Both the position numbers and the translations under genes were made by a program. Under the pieces are notes generated by a model. That model was not told the DNA's origin. It made no database searches and saw only the letters and a list, made by a program, of their open reading frames with translations. DNA of 64,000 nucleotides, from assembly GCF_040436405.1 (NCBI RefSeq), contig NZ_AP031575.1, positions 310,001 through 374,000 on the forward strand. Reading direction: 5' to 3'. The DNA comes from Marinomonas sp. THO17 (lineage in GTDB: Bacteria; Pseudomonadota; Gammaproteobacteria; Pseudomonadales; Marinomonadaceae). Below, piece after piece: positions 1 through 7,785 of this stretch. The first letter of the stretch is position 1. Every line of letters begins with the position of its first letter.

Positions 1-167
1 AAATCGACGGCACCTGCTGCGCGACTAGTGGCTTCTTCAGAAGGGTAATCATTAGGATCAACCAGGTACAGGTTAGTTAAGCCCATATTCTTCATGGCCC
101 GTGCAATAGCACCCACATTACCCGGATGAAAAGTATTGATTAATACAATGCGAATGTTATTTAACAT
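1..167 (-). CDS. trmJ: TrmJ tRNA 2'-O-methyltransferase, N-terminal part (cut by window edge)
   Basis: Only the first 55 codons are present; the gene continues beyond base 1. The reverse strand starts at an ATG at 165-167 and reads [11 protein letters not shown] followed by [16 protein letters not shown] and LYLVDP. This is the characteristic N-terminus of SPOUT-class (TrmH/TrmJ) methyltransferases, where the [13 protein letters not shown] segment is strongly conserved. In the family, TrmJ methylates the ribose 2'-O of nucleotide 32 in several tRNAs, using S-adenosylmethionine, in the cytoplasm. The assignment rests on the N-terminus alone: the SAM-binding knot is outside the window, so another SpoU-family member is possible, though the start fits TrmJ best. 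Confidence 0.8.
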   Translation of the reverse strand, partial: MLNNIRIVLINTFHPGNVGAIARAMKNMGLTNLYLVDPNDYPSEEATSRAAGAVD

Positions 168-256
168 GAATTTAACTGTCTCGTTTTTATAATCTGATTA
201 AGTGAGCGATGAAGGGAAAATCAAGCTTTTCGTTATTTCTAATGCTCTGGAGGAGA

Positions 257-1558
257 TTAGAAATCACTCAATGTCAGGGTTTGTTCTGTGCTGGCAAAAT
301 CCACTTTATCTAGGATAACACGGCGTTTGTCATTAAATAGAAACTGTTGACAAGCGTGATGATACAGGGAACCTGTCTCTAGTACCAATCGATATTGACC
401 TTTTGGAATGAAGTTAGCGGCGAAGGCTTGCTTGCGGGCTAGAAAAATTGAAAAAGGTGGCTTTCCGTCATAAGACTGAAAGGTTAACAGACTTTGAGTA
501 GGCAATTGATTGAGTATACGTAAGCGACTTTTACCCTGAGCGTCACCAATCAAATCACCATGATCTGGTGCTACTCCAGGGTAACCAATACAACCAGTGC
601 GTCTTGCTAGCTGAATACTACCAAAGCCTGTGTTTTTTGCAGCTAGCCAACCATTTATGTTCTGGTAACGAACACTCAGCCAGTCACCTTGCTGATTAAA
701 AACTTGTATATCCACTTGTGCAGGCACTTCTTCCAGTACACGACTTGATGCGTTAGGTTCAGCAAACAGCTCAGCTGTGTCTAAGGTGTAATTGGTTCCG
801 ATACGGTATTGTGGATACAACCCCGCTACATATTGATTGTTTGGTTGCTCGTTTGTGGTCTGTTGCTCATTGTCTTGCCAATACAAGGTGGCGTAAACGC
901 CGGCTGCGAAAACGGCAATATAAGTGGCAGCGCGAAATGCGGCTTTGGCGGCATCAAGTTTTACGGAGTGAATTTTTTCTTCATTTGCTGAGGTGTGAGT
1001 CTGATTGTCAAATGGCTCATCAACAAAGGTGTGATAAGGGGGAATGTCGTATTGTTTGTGAGACTGATATGGGTTTTCTTTGTAGCCTTCTACGGTAAAG
1101 TTCTCTGATGCTTTAAAGGCTTCTTCGTAAATGGCTTTGATGCGCTTTTCGTTGAGAGTGTTACGTGCCGCTTTGATGGCTTCGTTACGAACCTTTTCTT
1201 GATGGGCGTTGTTGCGTTTCATTTCTTCATAAGCGCGTTGGCGTTCACGAATCAGTTCTTCTTGTTGTTTGTCCGATTGTTTATCCGTTTGTTGTTTAAA
1301 GCGGAAAGAGTTTGCTTGATAACTATCTGCCTCAGAAAAAGAAAAAGGTTTCCAGTCACTGGTTTGCGCCCCTTGGCGAATGGCATTTAAGACATTTTCA
1401 TAGGCGGCTTGTAAACGTTGAAAATGTTCTGTTGTGTCGGTTTGTGGGTTTTTGTCAGGATGATATTTTCTAGCCAGACGTCGAAAAGCACTTTTGGCTT
1501 CTTGCTCGCTCGCATTGGTGGGTATTTCCAATAGCTGGTAATCGTCTATGAGGCTCAT
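257..1558 (-). CDS. Membrane-anchored J-domain protein with C-terminal SH3-like domain
   Basis: A 433-residue protein. Residues 1-65 form a DnaJ J-domain with the HPD motif at 33-35 (KYHPDKNP), the part that stimulates the ATPase of a DnaK/Hsp70 partner. Residues about 95-150 are highly charged and Q/E/K-rich, probably a helical linker. One hydrophobic segment lies at about 210-227, then a bacterial SH3-like region at about 260-308 (TAELFAEP ... GDWLSVRY ... NGWLAAKN), then an uncharacterised C-terminal domain. With one membrane span and an N-terminal J-domain, the likely topology is cytoplasmic J-domain and periplasmic SH3 part. The start chosen is ATG at 1558; a TTG 11 codons upstream is less likely because the J-domain begins at once after this ATG. 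Client and partner are unknown. No glycine/phenylalanine or zinc region of classical DnaJ is present. Confidence 0.75.
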   Translation of the reverse strand: MSLIDDYQLLEIPTNASEQEAKSAFRRLARKYHPDKNPQTDTTEHFQRLQAAYENVLNAIRQGAQTSDWKPFSFSEADSYQANSFRFKQQTDKQSDKQQEELIRERQRAYEEMKRNNAHQEKVRNEAIKAARNTLNEKRIKAIYEEAFKASENFTVEGYKENPYQSHKQYDIPPYHTFVDEPFDNQTHTSANEEKIHSVKLDAAKAAFRAATYIAVFAAGVYATLYWQDNEQQTTNEQPNNQYVAGLYPQYRIGTNYTLDTAELFAEPNASSRVLEEVPAQVDIQVFNQQGDWLSVRYQNINGWLAAKNTGFGSIQLARRTGCIGYPGVAPDHGDLIGDAQGKSRLRILNQLPTQSLLTFQSYDGKPPFSIFLARKQAFAANFIPKGQYRLVLETGSLYHHACQQFLFNDKRRVILDKVDFASTEQTLTLSDF

Positions 1559-1644
1559 TGTCTTGATTAAGTCTGTATTCAATCTATACAAAAAGTCATT
1601 ATGCCTGATTTATTAATTGGCACAAACTCTTATCTCACAACTGA

Positions 1645-4146
1645 TTATATAGAATCTGAGTGATTGTTTTGCATGCGGTTTTGTTTGACCAATTGCTGGA
1701 GGTATTGCTCCGGCGACAGGGGTTCAAAGAGGAAATAGCCTTGACCTACTTCACATTGCCATTGTTTGAGTGCATTTAAGGTCGCTTCATCTTCAATGCC
1801 TTCAGCAACGCTACTGATATTGAGTTGCTGACACAAGCGAATCATATTCTGGCAAAGATATTGATTGGATTCTTGTTTGAATAATCCCATGACAAAAAAT
1901 TGGTCTATTTTCAGTTCATTGGTTTTTAGTGACACCAAATTCAGCATAGAACTGTAACCAATTCCAAAATCGTCAATGGACAATTTAAAGCCAGCGGCAT
2001 GCAATTTATCGACATTTTTTTGAACAATATCATTATTATGAAACATACTGGTTTCGGTGATTTCAATCGTAAAATGCTGTGGATTGAGAGCGAAGCGATG
2101 AACATCTTTGGTGACTTTATCGGCAAAGTCAGCGCGCAATAAATCTAGGGCCGATACATTGAGTGATAAACTGGTATAAGCCAGAATGGATTGATGTTGG
2201 CTGGCCCAAGTGAAGACCTTGTTAAGCAGCATTTCGGTTAATGGATAAATTAATCCAGATTGTTCAGCCAAAGGAATAAATTCGGTAGGAGATACTTGTC
2301 CTAATTGATCATTTTCCCATCTTAGTAATACTTCGCCACCAATGATTCGATTGGTCTTTAAACAGATTTGTGGTTGTACCTGATAATCCAATCTGGCGTG
2401 TAAAATATCTTCTCTGAGCAAGGTTAAAATGGTCAGTTGTTTAGCATAATCTTGTTTTAATTCATCCGTATAAGCCGCCCAGTTACCAGAAGAAAAAGTG
2501 ACTGAATTGTGAGCGATAAGGGCATTTTGATAAAGCTTGTCTAAAGAGGTTGCTTGACTGGGAAACAAGGCACTGCCGATTTTATATTGATGTCGGAACT
2601 GAATTTTATTTAATAACATAGGGTATTCAAGTGCGGTTTGAATTTGAACAATCTGAGAGGCTAATTGATCAGGTGATAAACTGATGATAGCTATGTTTTT
2701 TGCTGTCATGCGAATCATTTTTTTATGACTTTTGTCAGGCAAAATGAACGACAGTAGGTTGGGTATGGTTTCTAATTGTGGATGAATGTCCAGCATGAGC
2801 TCTTGCATGACAGTATCGGCTTTTGCGGGTCCAAAGGCTTGGCTTAATGTTTGGTGATTAAAGATATCAATAATGATCAAAGCCATAGGCTGTTGACTGT
2901 TCAAACGAGATTCAATTTGGTTGGGGAGTTCGTCGTAGTAAAAAGAGCGATTCGGTAACCCAGTGGGTTGATCTGTTAATAATTGCAATTGACGATTACG
3001 ATCACTGTGTTTGGCTTTGTCAGCTAAGGCAAATGAGAAGCCTAGTAATTGGACAATACTGAAGATAGGGAAAATGGCTGTGGTGATTGGGGTAATTGGA
3101 ATTAATTGCCAGAACAGCATGGTGTTGAGAATCGAGCCAACAATAAGAAAAAGCCAAGAGAATAAATAGAAACGTACCACTAAGAAGCCTTTACGTAACG
3201 CCTTAATACCCCAATAGGTACAAGAGATAAAAAGAAAGGCTTCAATACCTGCAAAGAGTAATGCGCTGGTTTTTGTTTTAAACAGTGACACACAAACCAG
3301 AAAAAGAATGAATATCCAGTCGCCATAACGTGTCATGATGCTTTTGGCGGATGGTACGTTCACCTCTTTTAGAAAGAGGAGGCTGAAGCGATACAATACC
3401 CAAGCGCCTAAACCAAATACATAAAAAATGTTTGCGACTAGCCATTGACTTATAAATTCAGGAAACAACCAGCGGCTAAAACCATTGGTGATAGAAATGG
3501 CAATGAAGACCAAGGCGTTAAGTGCTAAGTAATAGACAAAGCCTGGCTGCCTTAACATGTTAAATACTAGGGCATTATGGGCTAATAAAATGAGCAAGGC
3601 ACTGATAATTGCAGTCCAGAAAATGAGCTTTTGTTGGCGATTTTGTTCGGCCTCACTTTCATCAAGAATTCGTAGTGGTGTGAGCAAAGGGCTACTGCCA
3701 GCCTTACGAATTAACACTGTTGTTTCATTAAAAGGTGAGAGAGTTATTGGAACGAGAATGCCATCGTAAATGTTGGTTGATTTGTTCCAGTTTTGCAGCG
3801 CGCCTCGTTGCCATTGATCGACTAATTGACCATCATGAAAAACATAAAAGGTTAGTTGTTCAATCACATAGTAATCTAACTCTAAATAAACAACTTGCGT
3901 GTCAAAAGGGTAGGCTTTAGGGAAGCGAATTCGATGCCAGTATGCTGAGTCAGAAAAACCCTGTGACATTTGATATAGGTCTGATGTGTAAGACTGAGTT
4001 AATGCTTCCTGTGCCGTAATAGGTGACGTCTCAATAAAGGTTGGATAAGCATAGTGTGTTTGCTTAATTAGGGAATCGCTTCCCCAATTGAGACATGAAA
4101 AGAGGAGCAAAAAGCCGCTAAGAATAAAAGACTTAATACCATTCAT
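1645..4146 (-). CDS. 7TM-DISM sensor with degenerate GGDEF and intact-looking EAL domain (c-di-GMP phosphodiesterase)
   Basis: An 833-residue inner-membrane signalling protein. Numbered from a possible upstream TTG ten codons earlier, it has a signal peptide (about 11-32), a periplasmic 7TMR-DISM extracellular-type region to about 175, seven or so hydrophobic segments at 185-385, a GGDEF-like region from the TGLPNR motif (about 405) to about 575, and an EAL domain from about 585 to 830. The GGDEF signature is lost: the expected glycine-rich loop reads SLSPDQ, so cyclase activity is unlikely. The EAL domain keeps its catalytic set: GEVLLRW (EVL in place of EAL), LSLNVS, IEITETS, IDDFGIG, ELKIDQF, VAEGIED and GQGYF. 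It should hydrolyse c-di-GMP in response to an unknown periplasmic ligand. The ATG at 4146 fits the signal peptide. Confidence 0.85.
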   Translation of the reverse strand: MNGIKSFILSGFLLLFSCLNWGSDSLIKQTHYAYPTFIETSPITAQEALTQSYTSDLYQMSQGFSDSAYWHRIRFPKAYPFDTQVVYLELDYYVIEQLTFYVFHDGQLVDQWQRGALQNWNKSTNIYDGILVPITLSPFNETTVLIRKAGSSPLLTPLRILDESEAEQNRQQKLIFWTAIISALLILLAHNALVFNMLRQPGFVYYLALNALVFIAISITNGFSRWLFPEFISQWLVANIFYVFGLGAWVLYRFSLLFLKEVNVPSAKSIMTRYGDWIFILFLVCVSLFKTKTSALLFAGIEAFLFISCTYWGIKALRKGFLVVRFYLFSWLFLIVGSILNTMLFWQLIPITPITTAIFPIFSIVQLLGFSFALADKAKHSDRNRQLQLLTDQPTGLPNRSFYYDELPNQIESRLNSQQPMALIIIDIFNHQTLSQAFGPAKADTVMQELMLDIHPQLETIPNLLSFILPDKSHKKMIRMTAKNIAIISLSPDQLASQIVQIQTALEYPMLLNKIQFRHQYKIGSALFPSQATSLDKLYQNALIAHNSVTFSSGNWAAYTDELKQDYAKQLTILTLLREDILHARLDYQVQPQICLKTNRIIGGEVLLRWENDQLGQVSPTEFIPLAEQSGLIYPLTEMLLNKVFTWASQHQSILAYTSLSLNVSALDLLRADFADKVTKDVHRFALNPQHFTIEITETSMFHNNDIVQKNVDKLHAAGFKLSIDDFGIGYSSMLNLVSLKTNELKIDQFFVMGLFKQESNQYLCQNMIRLCQQLNISSVAEGIEDEATLNALKQWQCEVGQGYFLFEPLSPEQYLQQLVKQNRMQNNHSDSI

Positions 4147-4261
4147 ACGAACAACTGACTCATGAAATTGACACAAAATGCCAAGTTTAGTCTTGCAATC
4201 AAAGTGTGTTTCTTAAAATATAGGTGAAAAATACCAATCTGTAGACTAGTTTAGGACATTT

Positions 4262-4750
4262 ATGAATGACACTTTGACCCACCTTGACCAAAATGGTCAT
4301 GCTCATATGGTGGATGTCTCCGATAAGAATCAAACCAAGCGTAGTGCGACGGCTCGAGCTTTGGTGAGTATGCAAGCGTCAACCTTGAGCAAAATATTAG
4401 CAGGTGGATTAGCGAAAGGTGATGTATTAGCCACGGCCCGCATTGCAGGGATACAAGCCGCTAAAAAAACCTCCGACCTGATTCCCTTATGCCATCCATT
4501 GATGCTGACGAAAGTTAGTGTGGATATTAAACAACTTAGTGCTACTCAGTTAGAAATATTGTGTACTTGTGCTTTGTCAGGCAAAACTGGGGTTGAAATG
4601 GAGGCCTTAACTGGTGCCAGTGTGGCGTCTTTGACTCTTTATGACATGTGTAAAGCGGTTGATAAGGGCATTACTATTGAGACATTAAAACTCTTAGAGA
4701 AGACGGGTGGCAAGAGTGGTGATTGGAGAGCAAATGATGACAACAATTAA
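4262..4750 (+). CDS. moaC: Cyclic pyranopterin monophosphate synthase MoaC
   Basis: A protein of 162 residues, the usual MoaC length. MoaC turns the product of MoaA (3',8-cyclo-7,8-dihydro-GTP) into cyclic pyranopterin monophosphate, the first tricyclic precursor of the molybdenum cofactor. The active-site segments are clear: [13 protein letters not shown] at 68-80, [17 protein letters not shown] at 113-129 and the following lysine K131. It is the first gene of a tightly packed moaC-moaD-moaE unit; moaD begins inside its last codons. moaA is not in this window, so the operon is incomplete here. The 115-base gap to the divergent EAL-domain gene is the only place for the promoter and is too short for a typical Moco riboswitch. 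Confidence 0.95.
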   Translation: MNDTLTHLDQNGHAHMVDVSDKNQTKRSATARALVSMQASTLSKILAGGLAKGDVLATARIAGIQAAKKTSDLIPLCHPLMLTKVSVDIKQLSATQLEILCTCALSGKTGVEMEALTGASVASLTLYDMCKAVDKGITIETLKLLEKTGGKSGDWRANDDNN

Positions 4751-4991
4751 TGTCGTTTTTTTTGCTGCGCTGCGTGAGCAGATGGGCATTTCCAATTATT
4801 CGTTTGATCTTATTGAGGAAATGACAATTGGTGAGTTGAAGCATACTTTAGCGAGTCAGTTGGAGCAGGGGCGTTTACTGTTGGCCGAGGGTATTCAATC
4901 GTCTATTGATTTTGAATTCAGTCGTGATATCGATAGAGTGACCCATGATAGTAAAGAGGTGGCTTTTTTTCCTCCGGTAACGGGAGGCTAA
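4737..4991 (+). CDS. moaD: Molybdopterin synthase sulfur carrier subunit MoaD
   Basis: An 84-residue ubiquitin-like protein ending in the PPVTGG tail; the C-terminal Gly-Gly is adenylated and converted to the thiocarboxylate that supplies dithiolene sulfur to molybdopterin synthase. It starts with [14 protein letters not shown], a normal MoaD N-terminus. Two ATG codons lie back to back (4734 and 4737); the second sits about six bases after a GGAGAG ribosome site at 4725-4730 and is preferred. The start overlaps the end of moaC by 14 bases in another frame and the stop is followed directly by the moaE start, so translation is probably coupled through the three genes. Confidence 0.92.
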   Translation: MTTINVVFFAALREQMGISNYSFDLIEEMTIGELKHTLASQLEQGRLLLAEGIQSSIDFEFSRDIDRVTHDSKEVAFFPPVTGG

Positions 4992-5438
4992 ATGATTCAA
5001 GTTCAGCAAGAAGATTTTAGTGTCGAGGTACTTTACCAAGGATTACGCAGTGAAAACATTACTGGTGCGGTGGCCATGTTTGTTGGTTTGGTGCGTGATT
5101 TTACCAGTTCAGAGACAGAATCTAGCTATTTTGAGTTGGAACATTATCCAGGAATGACAGAACACAACCTACAAGTCATTGTAGAGCAAGCACAGGCAAG
5201 ATGGCCTTTGATCAAAGTTACTGTGGTTCACAGAGTGGGACGCTTGGCGATAAATGATCAAATTGTGTTTGTTGGTGTCAGTGCATCCCATCGGGCGGAA
5301 GCTTTTCAAGCCTGTGATTTTATTATGGATTATTTGAAAAGTCGGGCTGCTTTTTGGAAGAAGGAAAACCAAGGAAAACAGAGTCATTGGGTTTCAGCGC
5401 AAGATAAAGATGAGCAGAGTCTAAAACGCTGGGAATAG
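4992..5438 (+). CDS. moaE: Molybdopterin synthase catalytic subunit MoaE
   Basis: A 148-residue protein, the family's standard length. MoaE binds two MoaD thiocarboxylates and inserts two sulfurs into cyclic pyranopterin monophosphate to make molybdopterin. Conserved blocks are visible: GAVAMFVGLVRDF near residue 30, LEHYPGMTE around 50, HRVGRL around 76, and the catalytic-lysine segment FWKKE around 120. It begins on the base after the moaD stop. Downstream there is no convincing hairpin terminator; the next 120 bases hold a degenerate repeat element (see 5466-5564). Confidence 0.95.
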   Translation: MIQVQQEDFSVEVLYQGLRSENITGAVAMFVGLVRDFTSSETESSYFELEHYPGMTEHNLQVIVEQAQARWPLIKVTVVHRVGRLAINDQIVFVGVSASHRAEAFQACDFIMDYLKSRAAFWKKENQGKQSHWVSAQDKDEQSLKRWE

Positions 5439-5465
5439 ATAATAGCGATTTGTCCCTCATACCGC

Positions 5466-5564
5466 TTACTAAAGGAAAACGCTAGATCCTGCATGAATAT
5501 AAGACACTAGAGCAGGGTAAGAGTCGTTGTCATAGTTATTGTACTGGCTCACGTTTCCCCTAAT
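5466..5564. repeat. Degenerate MITE-like intergenic repeat, copy A (short form)
   Basis: This stretch aligns over most of its length with 60603-60797. Shared blocks are TTAnTAAnGGAA at the left edge, ACGCTnGAnCC then CATGnATnTA, TAGAGCA, CGTTGTCnTAG and the right edge TTCCCCTAA (TTCCTTAA in copy B). The left and right edges are imperfect inverted repeats of each other (AAAGGAAAACG against CGTTTCCCCT). Copy A lacks about 85 bases present near the left end of copy B. The right edge overlaps the last codons and the TAG stop of the tyrosine recombinase gene. The alignment was made by eye; a nucleotide search of the genome would test it. Confidence 0.5.
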
Positions 5565-6807
5565 GCGGTCGTAAACTTTTTTTGCGTCCACTGGCATGAC
5601 GCTCACGGTATTCCGTATCTATGTATTTGTCAGTGGTGGCCATGCTGGCGTGACCGGCATCTTCTCTAACATGTTCTTTAGGGCGAATTTTCACGTCCTC
5701 TGAAATACCTGTATGTCGAAGCCAGTGGACTGTAGCCACTCGTAAATCTTCTGCATCCGCTTGCATGCCATCAGCACACATGCGCTGATAGGCTTGATCA
5801 AAACAAAACTGAACTATATTACGAACCTGTCTCGTACTGGTCATCGCGCCTTGGCCACGATTTTTAGGAATCAAGGCTGTGTTTTCGGCAACCGTTGGTA
5901 AACTGGGTAAACCACGAAAACGACGGTAGCGGGTTAATGAATTTAGCATATCATCGGACACAGCAACCAAACGTTCTTTGTTTCCTTTCGATAAGACTTT
6001 AAACCACCAATGGCCATCGGCGTCTTTGGTAAAGTCACCCATGATAGGTGCTGAACGCTCATCTGCTACCAATTCAGAAATCCGCAAATACATGCCAAGC
6101 AAAGCATTCATAATAAAAAGAGTACGTTCATGGGTATTAGGGTCTTCTTCAGCCAATAATTCAGCGGTTTCTATTACATAGTCCCATTGTAGATTTGAAA
6201 TACGGCGGATTTGTTTGCGTGAGATTTCTTTTTTAACAAATTTACTCTTCTGACGTATCAAGGCAACAGGGTTTTGCTGTACCGCATCTTCCTGCATTAA
6301 AAAGCCATAGTAAGAAGAAAGGATAGAAAAGGTAGCGCGTATGGCTGCTTGAGATAAAGCGTGAGTTTTGGTTTTTGGCGTATCACCATTTTTAAAAGCC
6401 AATTTACTGACATGGGCGACAAAAGGACGCCACTCTTTGTTTGGCGTTCTTTCTCCCATGTGTAATTTGAAACGTGCGACATTTTTGGTCCCTATCCAAT
6501 CTTCTGGTGGTTCAATACAAAAATGAATGAATTCCTCAATTTGCTCACGTCTTAGCTCATGGGTTGGGCTATTCGCCATATGCCAAGACCACAAAAGCAA
6601 TCGTTCTACCTCACGGCGATAAGAGTTAAAAGTGGCCTGTGAACCGTTGTAACTGTAGATAAAACACAAAGCTAACTGTAGATCACGCCGATATTCTGGC
6701 TTGCGCAAAAGGGCGCTATGTTGACTTAACGAGCCTGCTATTGTCTCAAACTGGGTAAAAGGGTTTGGTAGGTGTTCTAGATTGTCTATCAGTGCAATGG
6801 GCGCCAT
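5560..6807 (-). CDS. Tyrosine-type site-specific recombinase (lone integrase)
   Basis: A 415-residue protein with a SAM-like N-terminal DNA-binding region (about 35-180) and a C-terminal tyrosine recombinase catalytic domain (about 200-400). The catalytic residues can be placed: R242 (MYLRISEL), K274 (VLSKGNKERL), H361 and R364 (VHWLRHTG), H386 (AGHASMATT) and nucleophile Y395 (TDKYID). It is complete and should be active. It is unlike XerC/XerD in length and has no excisionase, transposase or phage gene beside it. The reverse-strand start ATG at 6807 gives a plausible N-terminus. Its stop codon lies in the edge of a small repeat element. Possible origins are the remnant of an integrative element or a vertically kept family of solitary integrases; the sequence alone does not decide. 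Confidence 0.85.
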   Translation of the reverse strand: MAPIALIDNLEHLPNPFTQFETIAGSLSQHSALLRKPEYRRDLQLALCFIYSYNGSQATFNSYRREVERLLLWSWHMANSPTHELRREQIEEFIHFCIEPPEDWIGTKNVARFKLHMGERTPNKEWRPFVAHVSKLAFKNGDTPKTKTHALSQAAIRATFSILSSYYGFLMQEDAVQQNPVALIRQKSKFVKKEISRKQIRRISNLQWDYVIETAELLAEEDPNTHERTLFIMNALLGMYLRISELVADERSAPIMGDFTKDADGHWWFKVLSKGNKERLVAVSDDMLNSLTRYRRFRGLPSLPTVAENTALIPKNRGQGAMTSTRQVRNIVQFCFDQAYQRMCADGMQADAEDLRVATVHWLRHTGISEDVKIRPKEHVREDAGHASMATTDKYIDTEYRERHASGRKKSLRPH

Positions 6808-7111
6808 GGTATGTCTTCAAATCGTTAGTGGTCTTGTTATTTTTAATCAAGTCGCTTTGTATCTCAAGAAGAATAAAAAGTTCCTTGATAGTCATTTTTT
6901 TTAGAGGATTAATTTTTTATTCCTTATTTTCTGATTTTAAGGGTGTATTTTTGTGAGATTCCTTCAATTGTACAATTTTCTATTCATATTTTGAAAGAAG
7001 ATGGAAACGAGTATAAAGGGGTTTTTATTTTATCTGAAGAAACTACTATATAAATACCAAAGCGAAACAGCTTTATGCTTTGTTAAATTAACAACCTCTA
7101 AGGAGTTCAAT
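6808..7111. other. AT-rich intergenic region between recombinase and small secreted proteins
   Basis: About 300 bases without a credible gene. It is strikingly AT-rich with T and A runs, and must carry the divergent promoters for the recombinase (leftward) and the first small secreted protein (rightward). A TTGAAA at 6991 with TATAAA at 7012 has only a 15-base spacer and is weak. A good ribosome site (AAGGAG, about 7100-7105) precedes the ATG at 7112. An upstream in-frame ATG at 7001 has no ribosome site and would bury the signal peptide, so it was not used. Confidence 0.4.
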
Positions 7112-7390
7112 ATGAAAATGTTAACTAAAGCCACTTTAACTCTTTTAACTGCCACAGCCATGACTTCTGCTTTTGCGGCATCTGATGGTAACTATTCAGA
7201 TCGTATCCAAAGTACAAAGGCCGGTATCGAAGCTTTATCAAATACACTGGAAAAAATGGGTGCTAATGTTGATGTTTCGGTGGATTTGAACGGTGCTTAT
7301 ACACCTTCTCAAAAAGAAGCTGTCTACAGCGCTAAATATGCTGAATTACAAGATCAATTTGATGCACTTCATAATCAAGTTGCAGAATAA
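7112..7390 (+). CDS. Small secreted protein of unknown function, paralogue 1
   Basis: A 92-residue protein that I cannot assign to a named family. Residues 1-22 are a Sec signal peptide (MKMLTKATLTLL ... TSAFA, cleavage predicted after AFA). The mature part of about 70 residues is predicted helical, acidic and cysteine-free, with the segment MGANVDVSVDLNGAYTP in its middle. It is about two-thirds identical over its core to the next gene, so the pair arose by tandem duplication. AAGGAG at the proper distance supports the start. The likely location is periplasmic or extracellular. Nothing in the sequence tells its function. Confidence 0.75.
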   Translation: MKMLTKATLTLLTATAMTSAFAASDGNYSDRIQSTKAGIEALSNTLEKMGANVDVSVDLNGAYTPSQKEAVYSAKYAELQDQFDALHNQVAE

Positions 7391-7441
7391 ATTAAAAGAT
7401 TATTCTTCTGATTAAACTCAACAAATGAAAAGGATATTACT

Positions 7442-7714
7442 ATGAACACTTTAAATAAAACACTTTTAGCATTGGTTACTACCGCTGTATTTTCTAGCGC
7501 TGCAATGGCAACTTCTGATGAGTCTGTTTCGGATCGTCTAATGAGCGCGCGAGGCAGTGTAGAAGCCTTGGCGACAACCCTTGAAAACATGGGGGCTAAC
7601 GTAGATGCTTCTGTTGATCTAAACGGTGCCTACACGCCGTTTCAGAAAATCGCTGTTTACCAAGAAAAACATGATGAATTACAAGCACAATTTGATGCAT
7701 TACACGCTGAATAA
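7442..7714 (+). CDS. Small secreted protein of unknown function, paralogue 2
   Basis: A 90-residue protein with a signal peptide (MNTLNKTLLALVTTAVFSSAAMA, cleavage after AMA) and a mature domain aligned without gaps to paralogue 1: SDR near the mature N-terminus, then EAL, MGANVD, SVDLNGAYTP, QK, AVY and QFDALH are shared. It starts 51 bases after paralogue 1 with its own AAGGA ribosome site, so the two are probably one transcript ending at the strong terminator at 7729-7770. The signal peptides differ more than the mature parts, which suggests selection on the mature protein. The function is unknown. Confidence 0.75.
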   Translation: MNTLNKTLLALVTTAVFSSAAMATSDESVSDRLMSARGSVEALATTLENMGANVDASVDLNGAYTPFQKIAVYQEKHDELQAQFDALHAE

Positions 7715-7728
7715 TTTGCTTGAAAATG

Positions 7729-7770
7729 AAAAAGCCTTGCTCATATTATGAACAAGGCTTTCTTAATTTT
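7729..7770. terminator. Rho-independent terminator, probably bidirectional
   Basis: AAAGCCTTG at 7731-7739 pairs with CAAGGCTTT at 7753-7761, with an inner TCAT/ATGA pairing, followed by a T-rich tail. An A-run on the left gives a tail for the opposite strand. It lies between the second small secreted protein and the convergent bepA-like gene and can serve both. Confidence 0.85.
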
Positions 7771-7785
7771 GTTAGAAATAAATGC

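Noticed and set aside
809..1390. Several 60-95 codon frames antisense to the J-domain gene
   Set aside because: They show no signal of their own, have odd composition and sit entirely inside a well-supported gene; similar antisense frames across the window were dropped for the same reason.
4177..4261. Possible Moco riboswitch before moaC
   Set aside because: Only about 115 bases lie between the divergent starts, and I could not find the paired elements of the Moco motif.
5439..7111. att sites (direct repeats or a tRNA 3' end) for the recombinase
   Set aside because: No tRNA gene and no convincing direct repeat flanking the recombinase were seen.
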